From: Euonymus europaeus
Lineage: Eukaryota; Streptophyta; Magnoliopsida; Celastrales; Celastraceae
Direction: 5' to 3'
NCBI GenBank assembly: GCA_963580455.1
Contig: OY756961.1
Span: 8,537,001-8,601,000 of the forward strand
Length of the DNA: 64,000 nt
Shown here: in pieces, positions 43,970 to 54,360 of the stretch
How positions within the stretch are numbered: position 1 is the stretch's first letter
Layout: each line of letters starts with the position of its first letter
Position numbers and translations under genes: made by a program
The notes under the pieces: generated by a model
The model's input: only the letters and a program-made list of their open reading frames with translations
Database searches by the model: none
What the model was told of the DNA's origin: nothing

Positions 43970-44404
43970 TTGATGTTGAAAAATAAGAGAAAGGGAGATG
44001 TGGAAAAATGTAGCGAGCTTATGTTTAGCTCCAAGATTGGATCACATACACACCTTCCTCCAAATTTTGTGAAGTTTGTATATTTTTCATCCAAAACTGT
44101 GGAACAAGAAGAGAAGAGATTCACCCTTCCAAACAGGGTAAGTATGCAAGGTGAGAGATCTTTTTCATATCAAAGGTACGAAACTTCATATAATTTTGGT
44201 GGGACTGCTAAACCATTCTTCAAGCAATCATTCTTTGGAAGGCAAAATGCTCAAAGATATGATAAAGGTAAGTTTGTTCCCATTTGTCATCATTGTGAAA
44301 TTAGAGGCCATATTCAACCTTCCTATAATAAGTTATATGGAGTGGCTAAATCATATTTGTCAAGGAAGACTAATATTGAAAATGTGCAGAAAATATTTAT
44401 TTAA
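43970..44404 (+). pseudogene. Retroelement gag-like zinc-knuckle fragment
   Basis: The second half of this frame reads GKFVPICHHCEIRGHIQPSY then NKLYGVAK, the pattern of a plant Gag zinc knuckle CX2CX4HX4C in which the last Cys is Tyr. The upstream part (RVSMQGERSFSYQRYETSYN) has no recognised domain. The frame ends at 44402-44404. It is probably a fragment of an older Copia-type element; no LTR or pol of that element is recognised nearby. Confidence 0.5.
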
Positions 44405-44771
44405 AAATAAGTTTTCAAATCTTGCTAGAAAACAAAGTGCTGCTCGTGAGAAATCACATGATATTGGATAACCTCCAAAAACATCTCAAACAAAGAACTG
44501 TTGAGTCAAGAAATCAGAATTGAGAGCTTTAAGTGCTGAGAAAGAAGACCATGTTATTAGTCAAATATTATTTTTCACAAATCTCTTCTTATAAAATCTA
44601 ATTAACATAACGCTTGAGAGTTGTCTTGATAGGTCTATTGAACAGTTCTTTGAGACATTCGATGCAAGCAATACAAATGACAAATGCTACATCAAAGGTA
44701 TTTAAAAATAAATAAATATGAATCTCTTGAAATAAAGGGAGCTACCTAAGGTTAAAATGCAAGTAACTACC
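44405..44771. other. Noncoding, nothing recognised
   Basis: AT-rich; decayed frames without domains. Confidence 0.4.
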
Positions 44772-45139
44772 TGTAATGCCCCACATCTCTAGTTAATAAA
44801 CATAAACGTTTCATCCTTAATTTTTCTTTGTAGATTTCGAAGATTAATTATGTGAATTTGGGTAGGTATACTTAACTTTTACAGGATGCCAAAACCGTTA
44901 ATAAATCCATAACCAGTACCAAGAAGATATTAAAAAAAAGAAAAAAGAAACAAGAGGACGAGTTAGTTATACTTTAATTTAATTATGAATTCATTGTTTA
45001 AGGATTATGCTCGGTTAAAAAGGGTAGTAGCTAGAGAACAAAAGGGTAAAAGTGGAATTAATGGTGGAGGAATATAAGAGGGGCGTGGGATTAAGGTTAA
45101 TTGTGTAATAAGATAGTGCTAGGGCTTCAAGAACATGAG
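44772..45139 (+). repeat. Putative LTR start (TGTAATGCCCC), left part
   Basis: Many plant gypsy LTRs begin TGTAA(C/T)(A/G)CCCC. Here TGTAATGCCCCACATC is followed about 300 bp later by a TATA-like AATATAAGAGGGG (about 45072), and the sequence continues to the right of the hAT element (48695-48875). No second copy is in the window, so a solo or truncated LTR is inferred. Confidence 0.35.
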
Positions 45140-45147
45140 GAAATAAG
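45140..45147. repeat. Left TSD of hAT element
   Basis: GAAATAAG, identical to 48687-48694. Confidence 0.9.
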
Positions 45148-45254
45148 CAGTGGCGTTCCTGAGATTTGGGGGGTCCTGGGCGAACTCTTCGAAAGGGGCC
45201 CCTCTTAAAATGCTATAGTATATCTTAAAAAATATTTGACTATAAGGTATAATA

Positions 45255-47743
45255 TTATTCAAATATGGCTCTTCTAGCATTTTGAGATGCAAAATCATTA
45301 ATTGCAGTGGTATAATCAATGTTTTCCGCTAAATTACTTTCAATAGATAACATTGCTAACCCATTTAACATTTCTTGTGACATGGTAGATCGAAGGTATG
45401 ACTTTATTAACTTCAACTTTGAAAAACTTCGCTCGCCAGAGGCAACTGTAACTGGAATAGTCAACAATATTCGATATGCAATCCATGTATTTGGGAAACC
45501 ACCCTCCAATGTTTCCAAATGATTTAATATTTCAATTGGGTTGTTTACTTCTGCAAGTAAAAGAGTACAAATAACTTTTAATTATAAAGATAAATCTCTT
45601 CCATCAATGTCATAAAGGGTGTCATGCTTCAGAAAATCCTCAAGTTTAATACAATACGAGATCAAACTTTCAGAATCAATAGATTGCAACTTCTTCAAGT
45701 CAAATAAAAATCCAAAAGTATCTCTATATAACTCAAATTGTTCAAACCTAGTTTTAAAAGAAGAAATAGATTTATCTATTACATAAAGAAAGTAGTCAAC
45801 TTTGAAGGATTCTTCAACTGAGCGTATTAAATCTTCACTATTAACCTCATCAAATTGTCTTTTTCTTCGAATGATACGTTTTGTTCTAAAAATTGGTTCA
45901 ATACCCATTTCACTAGCTACTTCTTTAGCTTCAATCATAGCATCATTAAATCCAGTTTCCCTATATTGTTCAAAGAATGAGATGAGTCCGCTTAGTTTTT
46001 CTATAGCTACCTTAATATCCATATCTTTCGCTTGAAGGGTTTTGCTAACATTATTGACAGCAAACAACATATTATGCCAAATTATAATGCCCACTAAAAA
46101 CTCAAAACTCTCAATTACATTTGTAGCTAAGGATTGAGCTTCACTCTTTGTTTTAGGATCTTCACTATTACTTGCTAAGTCAATTAAAGCATCTCTAATT
46201 TGTGGAGTTTGATAACGTATTGTTTTAACACTTTCAACACGACTTTCCCAACGTGTTTGAGAAAATGGCTTAAGTGTAAGATTTTTCACACAATGTGTCA
46301 AAACATTCCACCGTTTTGTAGATGATGCAAACAATGAATATATGCGTTGTACAACTCCAAAGAAAGATATAGCTTTCTCACAAGAGTTGCCCATATCACA
46401 AAGAACAAGATTTAGACTATGACAACCACATGGTGTATAAAATGCTCTAGGATTCTCCATAAGTAGCCTATTTTGAACACCTTTATGTTTTCCTTTCATA
46501 TTTGATCCATTGTCATATCCTTGTCCTCTTATGTCATCAATATTAAGACCATAATCTTTAAGAACATCTTTAAGAATATTAAAAAGGCCAAGCCCTGTTG
46601 TATCATCTACCTTTAGAAATTAAATAAAAAATTCTTCAACTTTAATTGGTTTCATAGAAACGTCTACACATCGCAATATAAAAGACATTTGTTCATCATG
46701 ACTTATATCAGGAGTACAATCAAGAATTACAGAATAATATTTTGTTTGCTTTACCTTTGCTATAATTGTACATTTAATCTCATTTGCTAAGATTAGGATC
46801 AACTCATTTTGAATCTTTGGACTAAGGTAATGGTAATGGATTGATTTATTTTTAACACGTTGAAGATGTTCTTGTATGATTGGATCAAACTCTCCAAGCA
46901 TCTCAATAAAACCTAAAAAGTTTCCATTCTTCCCTTCATAAAGCTTCTCCCTATGACCACGGAATGCTAAATTATTTAAGCTTCTCCCTATGACCACGGA
47001 ATGCTAAATTATTTCTAGCAAGAGTTTTTACAAGGGCTATTATCCTCAATAATACTTGTTTCCAATGTTCTTTCTCCTTATCTATTTGTTCTTGCACACT
47101 CTCATCAATTGTTTCATTTTTTTTCAACCTTATTTGCAATTCCATCCATTTACTCATGCAAACTAAATGTTCACTACTAGTTTCATGAGCTTTTATTCGA
47201 TCACTAAGATGCTTCCAATCATTATACCCATCCGTAGTCAAATGGGAAGTGTTTTGGTCTTGCTTGAATAACTTACAACAAAAGCAAAAAACTTTGTCTT
47301 TAGATAATGAATATACAAGCCATTTCCTATCTTGTTTCTCTCCATTCAATAATACTCGTTCATAGTGATTAGATGAAAAATGTCTACCATTTTTATCAAC
47401 ACAAAAATCAAAATAAAAAAATTCTAATTGGACTTTTTTCTACTATTAGGTCTCTAAATTTTATATCAATAACATTCCAATTTCCAGGATCATAAATATT
47501 TATAGGCCCAAATTCTAATTCTTCCTCACCTATAGGTTGATTTGTTTCCTTTTCAAATTGATCATTCTCAACCACATCATCAATCAATAATGGTTGATTT
47601 GTTTCTTCTTCAACTATATTAGATGTGGAATCCTCCTTTTATTTATTAGGCATAAATTTATCAAGAGATCCCGCAAAAGACCGAACAAGTTCTTCATTTT
47701 TTTTCCTTTTCTCATATCCAGACATATACTTACTACTACTCAT
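45255..47743 (-). pseudogene. hAT transposase (TTF zinc finger, DUF4371, dimerisation domain)
   Basis: The start is placed at the ATG complementary to 47741-47743 (MSSSKYMSGYEKRKKN). The TTF-type zinc finger reads SLSKDKVFCFCCKLFKQD near 47310-47260. A DUF4371-like RNase H fold core follows (YYSVILDCTPDISHDEQMSF near 46745; GQGYDNGSN near 46515; PCGCHSLNLVLCD near 46435). The hAT dimerisation domain is near the end (TVASGERSFSKLKLIKSYLR near 45450). This is the ZMYM1-like branch of hAT proteins. Lesions: stop near 47640, frame changes at about 47350-47450, a 37-bp tandem duplication at 46944-47017, and in-frame stops at 46620-46622 and 45582-45584. From about 46997 to 45255 the frame is otherwise continuous. 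Confidence 0.9.
46944..47017. repeat. 37-bp tandem duplication inside hAT transposase
   Basis: CTTCTCCCTATGACCACGGA, then ATGCTAAATTATTTAAG, occurs at 46944 and again at 46981. Because 37 is not a multiple of three it shifts the frame; the peptide NNLAFRGHREKL appears twice, once in each frame. Confidence 0.9.
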
Positions 47744-48686
47744 TATGCTTAAATTGATAAATTAATTATCAATTAAACAATGAAATCAACTAATCAAGAT
47801 TAATTAACTAAGGCAGCAAGGCAGCACCACTTAGCAGGAAAGCAAATCAAAGTAATCAACTATTAACAAGTCAACAAGATAACAATTAACAAGGCTATCA
47901 ACATCAAGTAATCACTAATCAGCAATATTTAAGAGAAGGCAGCAATTAACAAATCAACTAAATGACTAATCAACTAATCAATTAACCAATGACTAGTGAG
48001 GATTGAGGCAGAGGAACAAAAACACATGTCGGCTGACTGGCTGAGACCAAGCAGCTCCACTGCTCCAGCTGTGCAGCAGTAGCAAAGCAGTAGCAAAGCA
48101 GCCAAGCAGGCAGCACCGCTGGTCGCCTCTCACCTGGTCCGCAACGCACCACTGCAAGTGCACGTCTGCACCACTACACGACAGCCACGGCTGAGAGAGC
48201 TCAAATTGAAACTGTCACACCAAGTCACCAACGAAAAACGGAAAAGTAGAGACTGTAGAGTGTAGAGAGACGTTGAGCAGAACAGAGTCGCAAAGATTGG
48301 AGTCTTGGAGAGTGGAGATGATTAGACGAGAGACTGAGAGAGGGAGATGAAGATGTAAATCAAAATTAGGGCTAGTGAAATTGGGCCCTGTTAATAACTT
48401 TTGATTTGAAATTGGAGGCACAATTTTAAATATAAAAAATGGATGTTTGGACTTGAAATTGGATTGGAGGCCCAATTTTAAGTAAATGGGCAAAAAAAAG
48501 AAGTGGAGATGTTGACTGAGAGGCTCGAATCACTTACCTCAAAATCTGAAATTACCTACTGTGCTGCTGGACTACATGTGAATTAAGAAAACAATGTGTG
48601 TAAAAACTAAATTTTATACATATATTAAAAATATATTAGTATTAAAAAAAATTGGGGGCCTTGGGCGGCCACCCCTGTCGCCCCTG

Positions 48687-48694
48687 GAAATAAG
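48687..48694. repeat. Right TSD of hAT element
   Basis: GAAATAAG, identical to 45140-45147. Confidence 0.9.
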
Positions 48695-48875
48695 AAAAGA
48701 GGGCGCACAAGCAGAAAGAGGGAGAAGAAAAGGAAAGAAGCACTAGGAGGAGAATAAGGGGACGCTTGAGAGAGAACTAGAAATGGATTTCTATTGATTA
48801 GGCCTTTGTAGGTGAGTATTACCTTGCTGTTCCATAGAACCTATTGGAATTTTTTGTATGATTTGTATGCGATAT

Positions 48876-49180
48876 CACTACAAGAAAACCGCTTATTACT
48901 GACGGATTTTACCGACGGTAATATTTCCGTCAGTAAATACCGACGGATTACCGACGAAAAATAAATTTTTAGATTTTCTGACGGTTTTTCTACTGAATAC
49001 CGACGGATTTTTTACCGACGGCTATTTTGATCGGCAAATTAAGACGCGAAGTCTGCCGCGAAATGTGGCTACGAATTACCGACGGAAATGATTGCCGTCG
49101 GTGAACATATCATTTTTTATTTATTATTTTTTTTTGTTATTTTTAATTTTGCCGACGGAACGATTGTCGTCGGTAATGGT
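48876..49180. repeat. CACTA subterminal repeats
   Basis: About nine copies of (T)ACCGACGG or its inverse CCGTCGGTA in both orientations from 48905 to 49175. Such repeats are binding sites for the small DNA-binding protein (TnpA class) in characterised CACTA elements. Confidence 0.75.
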
Positions 49181-49253
49181 TTTTTAATTAATTTTAATCT
49201 GTTTTTTGATATATAATATTTTAAATTAGTTAATTTTTTTTTATGATTTTCAC

Positions 49254-49475
49254 TTGTTGTCCCACACAACTTACCTGCTCGCACTCTATGTTGTCTCAGA
49301 CGGCCGATCAGTGTGCTCCGACCTGATTCTACAGCTTTGGGTGTGCTCCGAATTGATTCTACAGATTTGGTCTCCCACACAACTTACCTGCCTACAATCT
49401 CACGCTCTATGTTGTCCCACACAGGTGCTCGGTGTGCTCCGACCTGATTCTACAGCTTTGGTGCGCGAACTCTAA
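49254..49475. repeat. Tandem duplication of about 115 bp inside CACTA
   Basis: CCCACACAACTTACCTGC recurs at 49261 and about 49374. TGTGCTCCGACCTGATTC, then TACAGCTTTGG, recurs at about 49313 and 49433, with a third partial TGTGCTCCGAATTGATTC between them. The open frames here are translations of the repeat. Confidence 0.7.
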
Positions 49476-51076
49476 GGTGATTCTTCAATTGTTGTGTATC
49501 AACTCCTGTACGGGCTGCAACCAACTAGCTCTGCTGTTATCCGCCTGTCAAAGGTTGGTTCTCGACTTCCAACTAATAATTTTAAGTCTTGTACCTGAAC
49601 TTGAACCTGCTTTTTACCTGAGATCACTTTTACACCAAAAGAGTTCAAAACAAAAGGCCTTTAATCTCCATGTATTATACTGGAATGTTTGTACGTTTAT
49701 ATAAATTTATAATAACCTATTTGATTGTCATGATATTCCTTTTTTCATGGTCCATTTTTCCAACGTTTTTGGCTTGCAGTTGCACAAATATCTGTACCTG
49801 GCTTTTTTTCCTGATATCACTTTTATTTTAAGGTAAACTTAGTGTGAAATTGTTTGTGTCTAAAGAGTAGCTAATCTCCATGTATTATACTGGACTGTTT
49901 TAATTTCCTTTGCTAATTACCGAATGGTTTTATAGTTTATTTGTTTTTTATTGTGAAAATTATTAACTTCTAATGCATGAAAGCTGTAATTTGAAGTAAA
50001 TGAATGGATTCATTGGTCTTAAGTTGGTAAACATTGATTTTAATGGTCCTAGTTTATAAGCATTAAGGCAAAAGGCAATAGCGGGACCTGTTAACTTTTG
50101 GTAGCAAGGAAGCCAGTGGGTTAGACAGTGTCATTGTTGCAACCTTACTAATAAATCCAAGTAAATCAATTCAGATTTGGAGGATCCAAAACCCATTCAT
50201 GCATTTCCACCAAACCTAGCTTTTTAGTTAATTGCCTTCCAGATACGGGGAAAATGTGAGCACATTTTGAATATATATATATATATATATACATACTCCC
50301 TCATAAGGTGTGTATGTGTTGCTTTTGTCTTCCCAATGCTTGTTCACCTTATTCTTTTCCTCATTAATATCTCTCGCTATATCTAAACATAAACTGTCCT
50401 GTATGATCATAGTTCATTTCTTTGTGATTTTTTTCCCAGATTCAATTTGGTAATCTGATCATAAATTTAACGTTTATTTGGGAATGTAAAGGAGTTTTTA
50501 CATGTGTTGTTGTTGTTTTTTTCTCATTCACAACCAGATTGTTACATTTTTGAAGCTATCGTGTAGCTGTGATCAGCATGCATTTTTCTATTTTTGCATC
50601 CCTAGATCTTTAAATGGTTATGTTTTTCATACTCCCTCTTTGAAGCATTGCAACCAGATATTTCATTAAGAGTGGGTTTTTTTTTTACTTTGTCAATTTC
50701 AATTTTATTTTGTTAAGACTTAGTTCTTTGGATTCTTGGTCTATTTGCAGTTTAATTTGATTATATCAAGTTGTCTAGCTTACATATTAATGTTTATGTG
50801 CTTAAATGCTATAAGTGTGTTCTTTTGATAAGATTGAAAATCTGTAGACTGAAAGCACATATTATTCAAGATTCTTTGATGTGTCTGTTAATTTTAATGC
50901 TCAATATTAGTGTGTTTGTTAGATAGTCCACTTGTGATGTTAATTGTACGAAGTTTTAACGTCATTACGAACTAGCACATAAAATGAATGATCTTTCTAT
51001 TGTATTCTTTTTGAATTAGTTAATCTATTTGGCTATCTATGTTATTTATTGTATTAATAATTGAAAATACAATTCC
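49476..51076. other. CACTA interior, probably introns and leader
   Basis: T-rich, with no domain-bearing frame, a TA run at about 50268-50290, and a splice acceptor-like TTTTGCAAAATAG just before the ATG at 51101. The composition suits intron or leader of the transposase gene. Confidence 0.45.
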
Positions 51077-51100
51077 TTGTCTGTTTTGCAAAATAGACAA

Positions 51101-51334
51101 ATGTCAAGCGCAAATAGGTCGTGGATGTATGCTAGGCCACCTGATGGACTGCTTAATCAGGAATTTGCGGAGGGGGTAGAGCAGTTCATTGCCTATGCTC
51201 GTTCCCAATCAAGGTGGATGGATGGAAGTAAGATAAGGTGTCCGTGCATACGGTGTCACAAAAGTTTAAAAGTTTTTATGCATGAATTGGAGAAGTTGCT
51301 ATTCTATTACTCTCTTATCTTGTATTGGGTATGA
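51101..51334 (+). pseudogene. CACTA transposase-associated domain, truncated
   Basis: MSSANRSWMYARPPDGLLNQ, then EFAEGVEQFIAYARSQ and IRCPCIRCHKSLK, match the zinc-binding 'transposase-associated domain' at the N-terminus of plant CACTA TNP2-type transposases (RSWMY...EF..GV..F...IRCPC..C). I place the start at the ATG at 51101, following an acceptor-like TTTTGCAAAATAG. The frame leaves the family pattern after about residue 65 and ends at 51332-51334. The catalytic transposase domain is not in the window; interruption by the gypsy insertion near 51431 is the likely reason. Confidence 0.75.
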
Positions 51335-51430
51335 CTTCTGAATGGTATAGTTGACACAAAGATCATGAGCTATGTATGTGTTGTTATTTGACTAGGGAAG
51401 TGACACACATTTGTTTATGTTGGCCCAAAA

Positions 51431-51674
51431 TGGTGTTTGTTGCAGGTGTGACAGAGATTAAAGTGTCAACTATAGAATGTGAAAATTACTATCTAACTAA
51501 ATCAAATGAAAGTACAGAGTACAAATTACCTTGGGACCTTAGTAATCTTAGGTTAACCAACTCCTCTAAAGTGCGCTTTGTTGAGATTGATAGAATTAAA
51601 AGCAGAATGATACCAAGCATAAATTGACACAACGATAGCTGTCATTTGATACTTGACAATAATGATTTAAACAC
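51431..51674 (-). repeat. Tat element left LTR, outer segment
   Basis: AAAATGGTGTTTGTTG and what follows to AATGATTTAAACAC match 63706-63958 with scattered differences. This is the left LTR (the 3' LTR of a minus-strand element), interrupted at 51674 by Copia C and continuing at 56608. The exact outer edge is uncertain by about 10 bp. Confidence 0.75.
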
Positions 51675-51883
51675 TATTGGAGATATATATGGCAGTTATT
51701 TTGTGGATATATGGAACGTAATTAGCTTGATTGTTGTAACGGCTGTTAGTTAGCCTAAATTATAGGAGAAGATTGTTTCACATCTGTATCTTCTTTTCCT
51801 ATTTATACATCCCTTGTATATTGTTCAAGTTAATGTGAGAATATACAACAATTCTTATCATATATTGATGTTTAAATTCTTTA
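51675..51883 (+). repeat. Copia C 5' LTR
   Basis: 209 bp. Lacks about 40 bp present in the 3' LTR (second ATATATATGGC(A/T)G unit and AATAGTCAACTTTAG). Confidence 0.9.
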
Positions 51884-51895
51884 TGGTATCGGAGC
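51884..51895 (+). other. Copia C primer-binding site
   Basis: TGGTATCGGAGC directly after the 5' LTR, one base from the initiator tRNA-Met complement. Confidence 0.85.
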
Positions 51896-51949
51896 GGGTT
51901 CAGTCTTGAGTCCGATTATCTTGCTCATTGTTGCTGTCCACGTTATTCC

Positions 51950-53503
51950 ATGGCAGACAGTGAAGCTTCCAATTCAAAGTCCATCACCACTGCGGTTTCT
52001 TCTGCTGTGATCGATGGGGATGTTAACTCTGCTCAGCGTTTAAGTACTATTCACTTAAACGATTTTAATTATCTTCCTTGGTCGAGGGCAATCACTTTAG
52101 CTCTTGGTGGAAGAGATAAACTTGGGTTTATCAATGGCACGTCTAAAGCTCCAAATGTGGCATCTTCTGAGTATGAGTCCTGGCTAAGCAAGGATCAGCG
52201 AGTCATGACGTTAATTCTCAATTCTATGGAATTGCACATTGCTGAAATATTTAGTTATTCTGATTCTTCATATCAATTATGGAAAGCGGTTCGCGAGATG
52301 TATGGAAATTAGAATAACACTGCCAGAATTTTTCAAATTCAACGTGATCTTGCAGATCTTCATCAAGATGGTAAGCCGTTTGTGCAATTATTGGGAAATT
52401 TTAAAAGTTTGTGGAATGAATTAGAAGTTTATCGTCCTTTTACCACTGATGCCACTACGTTGCGAAAAAGAATAGAAGAGGATCGTATTTTTCAGGTTCT
52501 TGCTAGTCTTGGTTCTGATTATGAGGATCTTCGAAGCCATATCTAGATGAATCCTGAGCTGCCATCTTTGGAAGGAGCCTATGCTACCATCAACCGTGAA
52601 GAGCTCCCCCGAAAAGTCATGGCTCGCAATGTTAATTTTGGTGATTCTAATGCACGTGCATACTTGGCCGTTCCTAGTACTCGTACAAATGAAAAAAACT
52701 ACAAAGGAAAAAAACTAGATTTGAAGTGCCAACATTGTCACAATGTTGGTCACCAAGTGGAGCGTTGCTGGATACTTCACCCGGAGCAAAAGCCAAAATT
52801 CTCAAAAGATCAGAAACGTGGTTCCAATCACAAAGCTCATCTTGCTGCCCATACAATGGACTCCTTTGCAACCAACCCGGTTGATTTGCTGAATGATTTT
52901 GCTAATTATCTTCAAAGTAAGCAGCCTCATGAAGTGAAAACTGACACCACTTCTTCTAGTGATAGTCAGTCTGCTGCCCTTCTTACTCATTTTGCTGGTT
53001 TTTTGGAAAAATCTGGTTGCAATCCTGAGACTAGTCAAGGTATTTCTACAGCATTTATTACTACCTTAGATAATAATGTTGTGCATGATCTTTGGGTTAT
53101 TGATTTTGGTGCCACAGATCATGTCACCAATAAATTGTCTATTTTGCATGATTTTGAAATTTTTTCATCTCCCACTTATGTGTCAATAGCTAATGGAAAG
53201 GGTGCTCCTGTCTTGGTTAAGGGTAAATTCAAAATTATCTTGGACAGGGTAGATTCCAATGCGTTATATGTTCCTTCCTTTCCACTTCAACTTCTTTCAG
53301 TTCGTCAAATAACATCTACTCTTAATTGTCATGTCATATTCACTCATTCTCAGGTGATTTTTAAGGACCCCGTTTCCATGAAGACGATTGGTGAAGGGTT
53401 CTTCTTACATGGTCTTTATTATTTCAATCCCAATCCACAAGTGTTTAAAGCTCTTCAAGTTGCTGTGACTCCATCTTCCCCATCTTCCAATCATCATCTA
53501 TAG
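51950..53503 (+). pseudogene. Copia C gag and protease
   Basis: Gag starts at 51950 (MADSEASNSKSITTAVSSAV). It has RLSTIHLNDFNYLPWSRAIT, the UBN2-type capsid, and FQVLASLGSDYEDLRSHI before a TAG at about 52544; another TAG lies at 52310-52312. The zinc knuckle CQHCHNVGHQVERC is intact near 52728-52769. The protease motif is IDFGATDHVTNKLS near 53098, with Phe where D-T-G is usual. The frame ends at 53501-53503, in the pre-integrase region. Confidence 0.85.
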
Positions 53504-54360
53504 GATCAACGCCTCGCACATCCATCCGATTTAGCTCTTAGCAAAATCATACCAGCTTTGGTTAAGGATTCTCTCACATGTGAGACGTGTTTTTTCTCAA
53601 AGTCTACAAGGCTACCCTTTCCCTCCTCGTTATCTAGAACCACTCAGGCATTCGAACTTATTCACTCCGATGTTTGGGGACCTTTTTTCATTTCTCTTGA
53701 TGGTTATAGATATTTTGTAACCTTTATAGATGATTTTTCTAGGGTTTCTTGGATCTATTTATTGAAAAATAAAAGTCAAGTCTTGCGGTGTTTTAAAGAT
53801 TTTCATTCCTTGGTTTGTAATCAATTTTCTGCGTCCATTAAAATTTTTCGATCTGATAATGGCACCGAGTTTATGTCCCATGATATGACGCAATATTTAT
53901 TATCTAATGGTATCTTACATCTAACTAGTTGTGTTGGTACACCTCAGCAAAACGGGCTTGCCGAACGAAAAAATTGTGATATCCTTGAAAAAACTCGGGC
54001 ACTAATGCTTCAAATGCATGTTCCAAAGCGTTTTTGGTCCCATGGAGTACTTACTGCTACTTATCTCATTAATCGCTTACCCAGCCGCGTACTCAGTTTC
54101 AAAGTTCCCCTGGAAGTATTACAAGGTAAGAGGCCAGCTCTTTCTCACTTAATTTTTTTTTGGATATACGTGTTTTGTACATGTGCAGGCTCATCACCGT
54201 GATAAGCTTGATTCGCGTGCTGTGAAATGTTTATTTCTTGGATATTCTACCACTCAAAAACGCTACAAGTGCTATGATCCACACTCCAGGAAACTATTTA
54301 TTTCCAGAGATGTTCGATTCATTGAAACTATGTCTTATTATGCTGCCTCAGGTTAGGGGG
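53504..54360 (+). pseudogene. Copia C integrase
   Basis: Frame 53558-54202 contains the zinc-binding CETCFFSKSTRLPF, LIHSDVWGPFF (Asp), RSDNGTEFMS (Asp) and LAERKNCDILEK (Glu), so D-D-E is intact. At about 54155 the frame shifts; the C-terminal part (DKLDSRAVKCLFLGYSTTQK, RKLFISRDVRF) continues in another frame up to 54357. Confidence 0.87.

Larger units (their letters stand above)
45148..48686 (-). mobile_element. Complete hAT transposon, 3539 bp, TSD GAAATAAG
   Basis: Left terminus CAGTGGCGTTCCTGAG and inverted right terminus CAGGGGCGACAGGGGTG share CAG(T/G)GGCG at the tips. A perfect 8-bp TSD GAAATAAG flanks both ends, the hAT hallmark. Subterminal sequences are G/C-rich (GGGGGGTCCTGGGCGA; GGGGGCCTTGGGCGGCC). 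The element carries one transposase gene on the minus strand, now broken. A transposase-proximal leader occupies 47744-48500, with GC-rich AGC/CAG-type repeats around 48050-48180. Confidence 0.93.
48876..51430 (+). mobile_element. CACTA (En/Spm) element, 5' part
   Basis: CACTACAAGAAAACC at 48876 is the canonical CACTA terminus. The next 300 bp hold many CCGACGG/CCGTCGG subterminal repeats, and a transposase-associated domain is encoded at 51101-51310. The opposite terminus (TTCTTGTAGTG) is not seen in the window. The gypsy element beginning near 51431 appears to interrupt it, so the 3' part should lie beyond 64000. Confidence 0.8.

Noticed and set aside
49254..49704. Frames of 73-90 aa after the CACTA terminus
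   Set aside because: They translate a tandem duplication and show no domain.
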